A stretch of DNA of 64,000 nucleotides from Leguminivora glycinivorella (taxonomy: Eukaryota > Arthropoda > Insecta > Lepidoptera > Tortricidae): assembly GCF_023078275.1 (NCBI RefSeq), contig NC_062990.1, forward strand, positions 2,125,501 to 2,189,500, given 5' to 3'. The position numbers were made by a program, and so were the translations under genes. Positions 15,201-30,200 of this stretch are shown here, piece after piece. The notes beneath the pieces were generated by a model, which was not told the origin of the DNA, did no database searches, and saw nothing but the letters and a program-made list of their open reading frames with translations. The stretch's first letter is position 1. Every line of letters begins with the position of its first letter.

Positions 15201-18200
15201 TTATAACACCCCATCGTTTTTGCGTCGGGGGTTAAAAAAGGATTGCAATAAGTGCGATAAATAAGGTCTATTTATATTCAAATATCGTCAAGTTGACGAA
15301 AACTACAGCTGGATATTGACCCTAATACCTTTACTTTTAGCAAGAATGAGTTAATACCGGTTTGACAAAGCCCATACAAAAAAGCATACTCCTGAAATGT
15401 ATGGGTTTAAAACTAGATGGCACTGTCCGCAGTCTGGAAGTGGCCAAAATCATATTTTCCCCAAAAATTTTGCGTGTTTTTATTTTTATAAGAACAAATG
15501 ACATACGTCAGCAATTCCCGTTAAGTTTGTACATTTGGATCACGTCTCCGATTTGGATAAAAATTGGTAGGCTGATAGAGTCCATGATGCTGAGCAAGAT
15601 CCACTAGGTTTCCCAAAATGTCCTAGGTTGATTGTATGAAAATTTCCTTTTTTGTTACCGAATATGTATAGAAATCTGGTAACAAAAACCGGCCAAGAGC
15701 GTGTCGGGCCACGCTCAGTGTAGGGTTCCGTAGTTTTTCGTATTTTTCTCAAAAACTACTGAACCTATCAAGTTCAAAACAATTTTCCTAGAAAGTCTTT
15801 ATAAAGTTCTACTTTTATGATTTTTTTCATATTTTTTAAACATATGGTTCAAAAGTTAGAGGGGGGGGACGCACTTTTTTTTCCTTTAGGAGCGATTATT
15901 TCCGAAAATATTAATATTATCAAAAAACGATCTTAGTAAATCCTTATTCATTTTTAAATACCTATCCAACAATATATCACACATTGGGGTTGGAATGAAA
16001 AAAAATATCAGCCCCCACTTTACATGTAGGGGGGGTACCCTAATAAAACATTTTTTTCCATTTTTTATTTTTGCACTTTGTTGGCGTGATATCAATCACG
16101 ATACAATATGTATATCAATACATATTGGTACCAAATTTCAGCTTTCTAGTGCTTACGGTTACTGAGATTATCCGCGGACGGACGGACGGACGGACGGACG
16201 GACGGACGGACGGACGGACGGACGGACGGACAGACAGACATGGCGAAACTATAAGGGTTCCTAGTTGACTACGGAACCCTAAAAAAGGAAGGTTTGATAC
16301 AAACTACATAGGACATTTTGGGAAGCCTAGTGGATCTTGTTTAGCATCATGGACTCTATCAGCCTACCAATTTTTATCAAAATCGGAGACGTGATCCAAA
16401 TGTACAAACTTAACGGGAATTGCTGACCTATTTCTGAAATACACATTTTGAAAAATAAAATGTAGGCATCATCGGTGTAGTTATGAATTATGATAGTATA
16501 GGTGGCGCTAAAAACTCGAGGTACGATTCTCAGTATGAAGTATGTAAATCCTATATAAATAATCCTTGAATAAATAATTATTTTCAGCAGGCAGTGCAAG
16601 GCCCTACTCAATCGGCCGTCTCTCAAGTGGACATCTCTCAATACACCAAGCGAGCTGTTTCCTTCCTTGCAAGGAATTTCTATAACTTGAAGTACTGCGC
16701 GCTCATCCTGGCTTTCTGTATCAACTTTGTGCTGCTCTTCTATAAGGTAAGAAATAAATACTAATCCCCGTTGGAATATTAGTGCGTTTTCACATTATCC
16801 GATCCGATATCGGATGTCGGAAGGATTTCAATAGCAAAAATCAAAGATGGCGGCTTAAATGTATGGGATATCGGTCCTACATCCGATATCGGATCGGATA
16901 ATGTGAAAACGCACATATACCCAACATAATATTAACATATTATTATTATTATTATAACTATACTGTATTTCTCTGTCCTAACTTGTTTACATACATACAT
17001 ACATACAATATTAATTTTGTTATAAGTAAAAATATTTCACGAATACTTTCCCGGTTTTTCGTTTTCTTTCAACCCCTTTATTTGCCAAGAGTGGCACTGA
17101 AGCTTTAGTAGTTTCATATGCTCTGCCTACCCCTTTATGGGATACAGGCGTGATTGTATGTATTTATGTTATATGTACTTTTCCGGTGAAATTTCATAAA
17201 AACTTGCCATTAATGAGAAAGGTTTAAACAGAATTCTCAAGGCTTAATCCACAAGACATAGTATAATTAATTTTTGTCAGATTTTTTCACACAACTCACA
17301 TTTCTCTAAAAATCTGTAATTTATGAAAAGATGCCTGATATGTGCATTCCATACATACTTACTATAATTTTCTTTTCATTAACAGAAGATAAAATATTTT
17401 TCACCACACCAACTGGTAAAGGCTTTCTTTGCTATTCGAAAACAGATAGCAAAATTGCATTTTATCCACAAGGGGGCAAAGTAATTTCATACAAATTTTA
17501 ACTCGATGTCTTAATCTGGCTGCTAGGTTTTACATATAAATGATGATTTTGAATCATAAATATTGAATAAATTGTCAAATTTGATTTATTTTGATATTTT
17601 ATAGTCAGTATTATGTTCGTGTTGGTGTGGTGAAAAATTTTGTGTTTCACTCGGTGGCAAAGTTTGTTTAACCTTCGTGCCTTGATACCCTCGCAACGCT
17701 CAAGATTCCACTTTTTGAACCACTCGCTACGCTCGCGGTTCAATATTGGAATCTTTCGCTTGCTCAGGTATCAATATTGGCACGTGCGGTTAAACAACTA
17801 CTTTGCCCCCTTGTAAAACAAATAACTATTTCCCCTCACTAGCTCGGAAACACGTGTTTTGTCCTTTAATACCAGCGGGTAAAAACGCATTTTATACACT
17901 AGTGTGTAAAGTAATTTGACCTTGAATAAAGTCAAATTAACTGCTTTAAAATTGATAAAAGTAGGTGAATCTAGTAATAAAGATGATTTACCACCTGTGG
18001 AACTACTGGAAGCAGTGATAAACGCATTTTTTGCCTTGTAGTTTCCTCGCTATAGTGAGGGGAAAAGTTTTGTGTTACACTCGGGTGCAAATGTATTTTA
18101 CTTCTCGTGTGTTAAAAACTCGCAAGTTCAGGATTCTATTCTCGAACCACTCGCTTCGCTCGTGGTTCAACTATAGAATCCTTTCACTTGCTCGTTTTTC

Positions 18201-21200
18201 AATTCCACACTCGGCGTTAAAATACAATTTTGCCCCCTTGTATAACAAATAACTATTTTCCAAAGTTTCAAACCACAGGATTTTTTGCACTTGGCCTTGA
18301 ATATTATCAATAGTATCAAGAGGGCTTGTAGGAGAGCCTACCTTAGTGCGTTTTGACGTTATCCAATCCGATATCGATATATTAAAAGGAAGTAACAATG
18401 TCCTAGGGTCCTAAAAAGTATTTTAAATGAATAGAAAATCAGAAATACGTGTGAGACGAATGATATATTGTCCAAGAAGAAAGTTGTACATATGTTACCA
18501 TGGAAACCATGAATATTAATGTTGCTAGTCATAAGACATACATAGGTATACAAACTACATTCTGCAACATACTCCGCCGACAGAAAATAACAAATAGGCT
18601 TGAAATCAATAGCTTCTTAAATATATATTACTACATTTTTATTAGCTTCTTGCATAGTTGCATTACACAGCTTTATATTTGAGTGGACTGTAATCTTTTA
18701 AGGTTTGTAAATTGAAATTATGTTAACACTTACTAAAAAACTTAATAAGCAGCTATGTAGGCAATTTCACAAGATTGCTGATGTAGTTATGAAATAGTAA
18801 ATAACATAAGACACATTTTATAGAACAAAATAAACATTGGATGCAACCAGCATCAACATAAATAATCCATACCATGACTACCTACTCATAGAACAGTTAT
18901 AATTTAGTAGGATTTTTAGCCATGTCATAATACACTGAACTAAATATCAACATAGCATATTATGAAAGTGTCACATAACACATTTTGTTTAAAGAAAAAT
19001 ATTATTCATCTAAAGGCAGTATACAAACTTTGGTAATAGAAGTTGTATGCACTTTACCATTTGCCTTTTTTACTTCTAAGGCTCTTACCTTCCCATCCTG
19101 ACCTGGAAAAACCTTGGTTACTCTAGCCATAGGCCAAGTCATAGGTGGAGTATCTATTTCACGCAAGATAACTAGAGCACCTACTTTAATATTAGGCAAA
19201 GCAGTCTTCCATTTAGGACGGTTTTGCAAGACATTTAGGTATTGTTTAGACCAATATCGCCAAAAGTGTTGCTGCAATGCAGTGCATTTCCGCCAAAACT
19301 TTAATCTATTATCAGGTAAGTTCGTGATATCCTGCTCAGGATAGCAAGTTAAGGGAGCACCGGTTAAAAAATGCCCCGGCGTTAAGTAGGAAAGATCCTC
19401 TGTATCTGATGACATTGGCGTTATCGGCCTACTGTTCAAAATACCTTCAATTTGAACAAGTAGTGTGTATAATAATTCATATGTTAAAACATGTGAGCCC
19501 AACATTCTTTTCAGATGGTATTTCAAACTTTTCACCGCCGCTTCCCATAAGGCTCCGAAGACAGGGGAGTAACTAGGTATGAAATGGAATGTTGTTCCCA
19601 ATTTGGCAGTTACATTTTGAACTTGCATTTGATGACATCTATTATTATTTAATTTATATAGCTCAGACAACTGAGTACTAGCTGACTTAAAAGTAGCAGC
19701 ATTGTCACAATAAACCTCGGTTGGAACATTACGTCTTGCAATGAAACGTTTGAAGCTAGCCAAGAATGTATCAGTAGTCAGATCTGACACCAACTCTAAA
19801 TGTACTGCTTTGGTAACGAAGCACACATACACAGCAATGTAACCTTTTGTAGTGATGACACTTCTCACTCTTGACTGCTTTATTAGGATTGGTCCCGCAA
19901 AGTCTATGCCAACCTTAGCAAACGCACGATCTATGTTGACCCTACCAGCGGGCAATGAACCCATCAGCTGTTTTGCGGTTACACCTTTTAGTCTAAAACA
20001 TGTGAGACATCTATTTACAAACTTTTTTACCAATCGCAAACCATTTACTATATAATAACGTTGACTTAAATTGCTAAGCACTTCTTTTTGACTGGCATGT
20101 AACAGCTTCAAATGTTCATTTTCAATAATAAGGTGAGTCACCTTAGACTCTTTAGGTAAGATTATCTGATGCTTTTGACTATAAGGTAAGGAAGAATGTT
20201 GCAAACGTCCACCTACTCTGAGAATGCCATTAGCATCAATGAAGGGATTGACAGACAGCAAATACGATGCAACTTGCCTACCTGCCCGCAATGAGGTTAG
20301 CTCTTTATCAAAGAACTTTTCCTGTTCATTTTTTATAATTAAATGCAATGCCTGAGTGGCCTCGCTAAATGTAATGAAATTAAGCTTAACTTTTTGTGAA
20401 CCCAGCCTCACATTTTTACAGAACCTTTGTATATAAGCAAGCACATTTACTGCCTTATTAATGTTAGAAAACTTATCTAACAAATCATTTGCAAGAGAAA
20501 CCGATTGATATGATGCCATGCACACCGGCTTGGATCCATCTGCATGCTTGATCTCCGGTAAGTTGTCAGGTACATTCTTACAGTCATCGGTGAATTTATA
20601 CTCTGGATCAGACATGCAAGCTGGACCACACCACCACAGTTGGTTACCTTGTAGTTCGCTGGGTTGTACACCTCGACTCAAACAGTCAGAGGGATTGAGG
20701 TCAGTTTTTATATACAACCATTGAAAACCCTTTGTATATTCGTTGATTAATTTGACTCTATTAGCAACATAAGCATTTAACATTGTTGGATCCGTCTTTT
20801 GCCATGCCAGAACAACCTGAGAATCACTGAAAAGATGCACACTTTCAATAGAAATCTTCTTACTTAATGTATTGTATGCTCTCAAGCATAATTTTGCCAT
20901 TAAAAGTGATGCATTTAATTCTAATCGTGGCACAGTCAATTTCTTGTCTTTAGATGCAATGCGACTCTTAGAACAAAGAAGAGACATAGATACTTTACCA
21001 TACTTGTCAGTGACTCTCAGATAAATAGCAGTCCCATATGCAGAAACTGAGGCATCACCAAATGCTACAAGCTGAGCAGACTGAATATTGTCAACAGTAA
21101 CATTTCGTTTGATTTTAATCTCTTTCATTGCCTGCAAATCATTGTAAAAATCTAGCCATTCTTTAAATAGCATTGGTGAGGGCTCAGAGTCCCAGTCAGT

Positions 21201-24200
21201 ACAAGACTGAGTTAACTTTTGCATGATTATTTTTGCTTGGACAAAAACGGGTCCAGCTAGACCTAACGGGTCATAAAACTGGCTTATATAGCTTAAAATT
21301 TGCCTTTTTGTCTTAGGGACATTTTTTGACAAACTCAAGTCGCTCAGATATTGAAGCTAGAGAAAACTTAGGGCATGCATATAATTTATGTTGCTTACCA
21401 CAGTATAGGCAGTCCTGGGATGGTTTAGTAGTGACAAACGATGATGAAGCTGCCTTAGCTACAGCTACCTTACTCGCAGCACCGCTTGCTGTATCACCCC
21501 GTCCCTCACTGTTCTCTAGGGCAAGTGCCAGACTTTCTAGAAATTTCAAAAAGTCACTTAAGGATGGTTGCATCAAAGAATCCCTGCGTAAATGATACTC
21601 ACGGTTGGATATTGGGTCAAGTTTTTTAGTTAACAGACAAATGAGAATGCTGTCCCATTTCTCTATAGCCTCACCTAGGTTCTTTAGTGCAGCTAAATGC
21701 TGTTTAGTTACAGAAATCAGTGAGCGCAAGGCACTATGACTCGATTTTGTTAGCATAGGCAACTCAAACAATGCATTTATTCTAGCCTCATTGCGGGCAG
21801 GTAGGTTTTTGATTAAATCAAATGCTTCAGCTTTTAGGAAGCTTCGTAAGTAAAAAAGCTTTTGCACACTGTCAAAACCTTCATTATTATGAATAAGGGC
21901 ATTGAACATTTCAATAAAAGGTCTATAATCGGTGTATTTACCTGAGAAAGTTTGCATCTCTATATTAGGTAATTTTAATTTAGAAGATACGTGGGGCGTC
22001 GCTGGCGCTACCGATCTAGCGTCTGAAGAGGTGGGTCCAGGTCCAGACAAGTCTACGATGCGATTTCGCATCGCGGCGACACACTCGAAGTATGTGGTTT
22101 CGATGGGTTCGGGATCCTCCTGGTCTCCTACATCCAGTGTGAGCTGCTCATAGCCATCGAATGCCTCCTGGGCCCTCTCTATCATCAATTTCAACATCTC
22201 GATGTCATTGACGTAGGTCGAGTCCATTTTGTTTTTAATCCTCGTTAGCGCTGCTTTTTTAGCGCCCCGGCGCGCTACAAGCGCACGACGCTCTTCTTCG
22301 GATTTCTCCATGTTTTAAAACACCACACCATGCATAACCTTTTAACGTGCACACACACAACAAGCTAAATTTACTATATTTTTTTACCAAATTTTCTGAA
22401 ACAAAATAATTGACAAGTACATTCAAACCCAAACGTTACTTGTTTGTTTCTGTCGCTCCTTTTCACGCGCGCGCGATATGGCTCGCAGCGCAGCGCAGTA
22501 AATTCGGAGATGCGTTTATAGAACGCGTTGCTGCCGGCTCGTCGAACGTTGCTGGCGCGGCACAATGGCGGCACCTTCAAAATCTGCTACGCCGAACGAG
22601 ACGAACAGAAATTTTGCTTGATGGAATTCGCTCAAATTGACGCACTGATTTTAATAAAACACTTACTTGTTCCACGGCTGAAGGACCATGTTAAAGGAAG
22701 AAACAATGTCCTAGGGTCCTATAAAGTATTTTAAATGAATAGAAAATCAGAAATACGTGTGAGACGAATGATATATTGTCCAAGAAGAAATTGTACATAT
22801 GTTACCATGGAAACCATGAATATTAATGTTGCTAGTCATAAGACATACATAGGTATACAAACTACATTCTGCAACAGGAAGGATTCCAAAGGCAAAAATC
22901 AAAGATGGCGGCTTAAATGTGAATACGCACTTAAGTTTTTGTTTTGGGATTTCACAAAAGTCACTATAGAAAAAGTTTTATTACGAGTGAAGCCAACTTT
23001 GTAATATAAGGGCCAGTTGCATCAACCACATTTGACAGCCACATCATCGTCACGCAGCAGACGCCTATGGAACTTCGCATACAATAAAATTTAACGAACG
23101 GTTTTGATGTTTGATGCAACCGGCTCTTAGACTTATATTGACCGGGATATAAACCGTGATTACCTTATTGATTTTTATTCAGGTCCCGATATTTCGACAA
23201 AGTTGCATGCATCATGATCACTGCATCATGATGACTGGAAACTCAACTCTGTTCAACTTTGTACTCTCTTTTAGGTGTCAACGCTGGAAGGTGATGACGA
23301 GGGCTCGGGTCTCGGAGACATCGTCAGCGGCTCAGGGTCGGGGGCAGGATCTGGTAGTGGAGATGGTAAGCAATACTTAACACTTTACATTTTATATTGA
23401 TTTAAACTAACACGATTTGCACTCATAATTTTAGCACTAAACGAGACTTAATCGAGTAAACACTTACATTTATATTTGGCCCGACGTTTCGAACACATTA
23501 TGTTCGTGGTCACGGGTAGACTGGCGAGGAATTGCATCAACATCTTCTAGCCGCGCGAGTTTTCCAAACTACCCGCATTTGTTCTTGATTATTCACTTTT
23601 GCGCTAAGGTTGTCACTTTGTCTACACACAACACTCACGATATCAGTCGGTATGTCGGTAGATGTTTTTAAATGTAAGCGTGAAAAAACACCTAAGGACT
23701 GATATCGTGAATATAAATGTGAAAAGTATTTAAGCAAAAGTTGCCTTTACGCGATTAAGTCCCGTTTACTTTGTATCGTCCCAGTCTTTCCTGGTATTTT
23801 TTACAAGCTTTTCTGTAATCTTTAAGCTAAGTAGAACGTAGAAGTTAAATTTGACCCACTTCTCGGTTTCCGATTGAGCTGAAATTTTGCACACATATGT
23901 AAATCACGTGACAATGCAATATTATGGTATCATGGAGCTGATCTGATGGACCAGAAAGGTGGCCATAGGAACTCTGTAATGAAATGTCGTCCCCATCGAG
24001 TAAGGAGTTTTTAGAAACATCTCGGAGAGACTGTTAAAAATAAAATAAATAAAAAATAAATATTGGGGATACCTTACACAGATCAACTTAGCCCCAAACT
24101 AAGCAAAGCTTGTACTATGGGTGCTAAGCGACGATATACATACTTGAATAGAAAGATACATACATAAAAAACATCCATGACTCAGGAACAAATATCTGTG

Positions 24201-27200
24201 CTTATCACACAAATAAATGCCCTTACCAGGATTCCAACTCAGGACCGCGGCTTAGCAAGCAGGGTCACTTATAGCTGAGCCAGACCGGTCGGTGTTGAAA
24301 GAAAAGTACAGGCGGCGATAAAAACTTGTGGCTTTTTTTTTTGCGAAAAAATTTATCTATGATGATATTGTCTAAATAAATAAATAATATTGTCTACAGG
24401 AAGTGGCGAATCAGGCGAGGACGAGGACCCAATAGAAATAGTTCACATCGACGAAGATTTCTTCTACATGGAGCACGTCATCAAAGCGGCCGCGGTTCTA
24501 CACTCTGTCGTCTCTTTAGCTATCCTCATCGGTTATTACCATCTCAAGGTACCTCAAAAAAAAAAAGCAAAAGGCAGGCAAAAGGCCAAATATATATGTA
24601 GGTTTATTTATTGTATTTGTGTATGTTTATTTTATAATAGTAGGTATCGACTTGTATTTAATCATTACAATCTGTTACTGGCTCTATAATATTGTGCACC
24701 AAACTAACTATCTCTGTTTTGCCCAATGGTTGACTGGTAGAGAATGCCTTAAGGCGTTAAGTCCGCCATTTGTACTTTTTATTGATAATTTGTGCAAAGT
24801 TTAAATAAATAAATAAAAGGCAAAAGGGAATGTACAAGTTTCTAATGGGGTGGCAACGCGCATGTGACACTGTTTGAGTTGCAGGCGTCCATAGGTTATG
24901 GTGACCGCTTTACATCAGGCGGGCCGTATGCTTGTTTGCCACCGACGTAGTATTTAAAAAAAATGGTAGAATATCAGAAATCAGAAATATTAACCTGTGG
25001 GATCCCGCGACCCGAAAACTCGTTTAGTCGTTGTCTCCCGCCGCCACATATCTGTGTCAGGAAAATCGGCACCCTTGTTTCCTGGCAACTTTACTGCGCG
25101 ATGGCGTTTTGACCCTTGACGAGCGTACGACTTATGTGTTATTTAAAATTGCAAACGGGACTTAATCACGTATTTACTATGTTTTAAACACTAACCTCCG
25201 ACGTTTCAAGGACGGCATTGTCCCCGTGGTCTCGAAACAGACTGGCTGAAGTTGACATCAACATCTTCTAGCTGTACGAGTTTTTCGAACTACCCGCACC
25301 TGGTCCTGACTACCCACTTGAACAGTTTGTGCACTAGGGATGTCACCTTGTCGACACACAACACTCACGATATTCGGTTTTTCAACCCACGATATTTGTT
25401 TCTTCTTGCATTTACTAATGACCGGGTTCCATGTGGATGAGATATTAAAACCTTCGTCTCGATTGAAATTTTTATACATCTTAATTTCAATGACTTCACG
25501 TATTTTTCTACTATAACTTATTTTCTACTATGACTTATGTGTTGTTTTTTGCTTGTAGGACAGAAGTGTTTATAAATAATTAGGAGTAATGTATATCATT
25601 ATAAAAAGGAAGAATTGAAGCAGTTGATGTGTGTAAAATAATTCAATAGCGCCCAAGTGATTCTGAATATCTTATGAATTCCAGAGAAAAAAGGAAAATT
25701 TGACCTTGATGAATAGATCTACTAAAATAAAAGAGTTTTATAATCTAAATGCATTTGTATGCTATTAATTGTTTGAACTATGTAGGTACAGAAAGTAATG
25801 TTAGGTTACATTTTGGGAGAGTGTCAGCAGTTTTCGAGTGTAACAATGAAGGTATTTATAAACTGAAATAGATATCATATACGAAAGAGAAAAACGACAA
25901 GGCCCACTGGTGGCCGAGCCGGAAATTGAACCCGGGTTTACAGTACACATTGCTTGCTGGCCCTTAGAGTTGGTCAAAGGCGCCTAGCCTTATCAGAGAT
26001 AACATACGCTAGAAAAATTTCGTCGGGTACCACGGCGGGCGGGTGGTCTAGTGGTAATGACTGATAGTGATGTAAAGGCGCTGGTTTAATTTAGGTAGTT
26101 TATTCACAGAAAATCAGAAGCAGAATGAATATAAAATCAAAAGTCAAAAGTAAAAAAGAACATAAGTATAAAAAACAATAAAATTCAAATATATAAAAAA
26201 GTAAATCCTTCCAAAAAGGTGCGTCGTCGACATTTCCCCCTTTTTTTATTAAAGAGGGAGCTTCACCAGCTTCCGCAGGGGCCGCCGCAAAGTGCCTCCC
26301 GTAGTGTGCACATCCGCAACTCTAATGACCCCGTCAGGACCAGGGAAGACTGCTGTTACGCGCCCACGGGGCCAGGAACCTCTGGGAGTATTGCCGTCCG
26401 CAATGAGCACCAGGTCACCAACTGCTATCTGTGGAACTTCACCTCGACCACGTCTGGGTGTTAAGGTCGGAAGGTATTCCTTTAGCCAACGGCGCCAAAA
26501 ATACTCCGATAATCTGACGGCCTTACGCCAGCTAGATCGCGACAGTAAATCCGTTTCAGTTGATGTCGTTGGTATTGGACGTCCCGATGACGAACCCAGC
26601 AGGAAGTGCATGGGCGTCAGGGACTCTTCGCTTTGAGGGTCCACGGAAACGTGAGTGAGCGGCCGAGAATTTACCAGGGCCTCCGCCTCAGCCAGCAGGG
26701 TTCTCAGCACCTCATCCGTTGGAGCTCGTTCGGTCAGGGTAACCTTGAGTGCTGCCTTCACGCTCTTCACCAGCCTTTCCCAGCTTCCACCCATGAAAGG
26801 TGCCGACGGCGGGATGAATCTCCAGTTGATCTTCTGCGTAGCAGCGAACTGTGGCGTAGCATCGTCATATAAACGTCGAAGTTCACGGCTAGCGCCGACG
26901 AATGCAGTCCCATTATCTGACCACAGCTCTGATGGGGTACCTCTTCGAGCGATGAATCGGCGGAGGCTCATAATAGCAGAGTCAGTTGACAAACTGTCCA
27001 CCACTTCCAGGTGGACCGCACGAACTACGAGGCAGGTGTAAAGGGCGACGTATCTTTTTTCACGCCTTCGACCAACGGAGACTTGTACTGGGCCGAAGTA
27101 ATCCAGCCCTGTAAATGTGAATGGCCGTTTGTGATGCCCAAGGCGAGCTTCTGGAAGATCTCCCGTCACGGGTTGAAACTGCTTAGCCCGGCGTATTCGG

Positions 27201-30200
27201 CAAAATAAACAGTTGTAGGCAATGTTGCGGACGGTACTTCTCAATGACAGAAGGTGATAATCTTGTCGCATCTCGTTAACTACGGTCTCTGTGTTCCCGT
27301 GGGCAGCCTTGCGATGATGATGCTCGACAAGCAGGCGCACAGCTGGATCTTTGCCATCTAGCACAATGGGGTTTTTCATTTCGTCACGGACGCACGACGC
27401 TGCTCCTATACGGCCGGACAAACGCATAAGTCCGTCGTCTCCCATTGTCACCGAAAGCTTCGATAAACGGCTGGTGCGTGGCAAGAGCTGGGCAGGATGG
27501 CTATCTAGGCTGGCCATCTCCTCAGGAAATGTGTTCAACTGCGACTGGCGTAGAATGTGAACCTCTGCAAGACGTAGGTCTGCGGCGGTCAGTGCCGTGA
27601 CAGAGTCGCGCACAGAGCGCGGGGTGGGGGTGGCAAACTGTTGCCATTGGTTGGACGGCTGAAACACAAAGGTACACACACCCCCCTCCAAGTGGACTAA
27701 ATTGTTGACATTAAGACCCCTTCTAGATAAGCAATGGATTCTAAGTAATGTCAGGTACTTATGAGCTATGGCTGTTGTCCGTACCAGTTTCAACCAAGAA
27801 CTGAATCGCTTAGGATCGGCCGAAACTGGCTGGCGCCTTTGAACGTCACTAATGAGGTGAACTAAATCAGGGCGCGCTGCACGTTTGCTCTCTTCTTCCA
27901 TGCCTGGATACTCTGGGGAGCTGGGCTCACTGGGCCATTCTGAAGAGAGCAAAAATTCAGGACCCGATATCCAACGCGATTCTGAGGATAACGTCACTCG
28001 CTTCATGCGGGTAGCATCATCCGCAACGTTGAGTTGACTTGGCACCCATCGCCATTCATTAACGTCCGTTATCTCCATAATCTCAGCTACTCTATGTGAA
28101 ACGAAAGGCTTAAATAAGCGCGCCTCGCTTCTGAGCCATCCTAAAACAGTCATGGAATCGCACCAAAATATACGATTTACGGGCTTCAATCTGTGTGCTT
28201 CGCAAATCGTAGAAGCGAGACGAGCTGCAATCAAAGCGCCTTGTAGCTCTAAACGATTTATAGAAATTTGCTTCAAAGGAGCTACCCGAACCTTACTACA
28301 AATAAGCGCTAGCTTCACATGTCCGTTTTGTAAAATAAACCGCCAATATGCAACCGCAGCGTAAGCTGACTCGCTTGCGTCACAAAACAAATGAAGCTCG
28401 CACTTATCAATTGGACATTCGCTAAGGCAGTAACAGCGTGGGATCTGTAAACCAGAGATTGAAAACAAATCCTCAAACCAGAGTCTCCACGCTGCGCTGT
28501 CACTTTGCGATAACTCTTGATCCCAATCGATGCCCTGACGCCACGCATTTTGAAACATGATGCGACCCGTAATCACTACTGGTGCCAGAATACCGAGAGG
28601 GTCAAAAACCCGCATTACGTGTGCCAACACTTCTCGTTTGGTGAGCTTATTTGGCAACATACTTTCTCCCTTAATTCCAATATTAAACCCGATTGTATCG
28701 GAAACGGGTTGCCAAATAAGCCCAAGTGTCCGCACAGGTGTAGTGAGTCGACCAAGATCAACATCTACGTCGTTGCTAGCTACAGGGACGTCAGCCAAGC
28801 TCTCTTTTGGCAGCAAACGTAGCGCAGAGGGATTGTTTGATGTCCAAGCACGCATCTCGAAGCCAGCATTTCTATGGATGTCGTTGATCTCGACGGCAAG
28901 TTTTGCGGCCTCGTCAACGTCATTTAAACTGATTATACAATCATCCATATAGTGATCAGCTATAATGGCTCGAGCTGCGTCTGGAAAACGCTCCTGCCAT
29001 TCCACTGCGTTCTTGTTTTTAATAAAGATGGCAGTGAAAGGGCTGGAAGCGGCACCGAAAATCATCGATGACATACGATATGTCATGATGGGGTCTTTGG
29101 GCGAGTCGCGCCACAAAAACCTTTGTGCATCGCGATCCTCTGCTCGGATCTTCACCTGGGGAAACATTTCGCGGATGTCGCCAGTCAGGGCGACTTTCCC
29201 CTCTCTGAACCGGAGCAGGATTCCGAGCAGAGGCTGCAACAAATCGGGACCTTTCAGTAGGAGCGAATTTAGTGAAACACCGTGACTTTTAGCTGCAGCA
29301 TCGTGTACGACTCTCAGCTTATTTGGTTTATTAGGATTAGTTACGCCGAAATGTGGTAACACCCAAACTGGCAACTTGGCGCTGGGCTCTGATGAACACA
29401 GTTCAGCGTAACCTTTCCGCAACATGTCGTGAATATTTTCTCGATAACGAGCGGCATACTGAAAGTCACGGGCCATTTTCTTTTCGAGACTAAGAAACCT
29501 AGACAAGGCTAGCTTGCTACTGTCAGGCACAGATAAATTGTCCGACTTCCAAAGTAAACCGACTTCAAAATGTCCGTTTGGCAGGCGATGCGCGGTACGG
29601 TCTAGAATTTGGACAGCGCGTTCGTCATCGGTGCTGCGTGCTTCTCGTTTCGAAATGCCAATTGAGTCTAAATTATACTGCTCCCGAATCAATTGCTCTA
29701 AAACAGCACGATCGCTGACATCTGCGACAGCGGGCTCGCTGACAAGTGCGTGATTGACAGATTCGACTGAAGCGGTTTTGCTGCAACCGAAGGCAAATAA
29801 GACCCACCCTAATTCGGTTTTGATAGCGACCGGTTCTGTCTTAGTACCCTCGCGTATAGCCCTAGGAATGCTAAGATACCAATGATCGAGACCGACAATG
29901 ATCGATGGTTGTATGTTGCCATAACAGAACTCATCCGCGATATCTGAGAGATAAGGATATTTAAGCACGCTAGACCTATAGGGAGTTTGAGACGCGAGAC
30001 CTAAACCCTTCATCGCGCGCGCTTTACTGATAATGTGCGTATCCTTACCATGGCGGCCTTTAATTTCGAAGTCGACATATTGCACAGACGTATCCTTACC
30101 TAACCCGCCTACACAGTCTAGCCTCATGTGCCTCTGAGGCCCAATGGCACCTATTTTCGCGGCGATATCTTGTTCTATGAACGAACCCGTAGCCCCGTCG

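Larger units (their letters stand above)
18380..22876 (-). mobile_element. BEL/Pao LTR retrotransposon, internal deletion (RyR intron)
   Basis: About 4.5 kb, opposite in strand to RyR. LTRs of about 190 bp lie at both ends (TG...CAACA). Directly inside the 5' LTR is TGGTCCTTCAGCCGTGG, a plausible tRNA primer site starting TGG. Gag and pol frames are open, but the protease and the catalytic part of reverse transcriptase are missing, so it cannot move without help. It is inserted within a MITE whose two halves lie at 18344-18379 and 22877-22935. Confidence 0.85.

Noticed and set aside
16174..16231. CRISPR-like regular repeat
   Set aside because: It is a (GGAC)n microsatellite inside repeat family E; no spacers.
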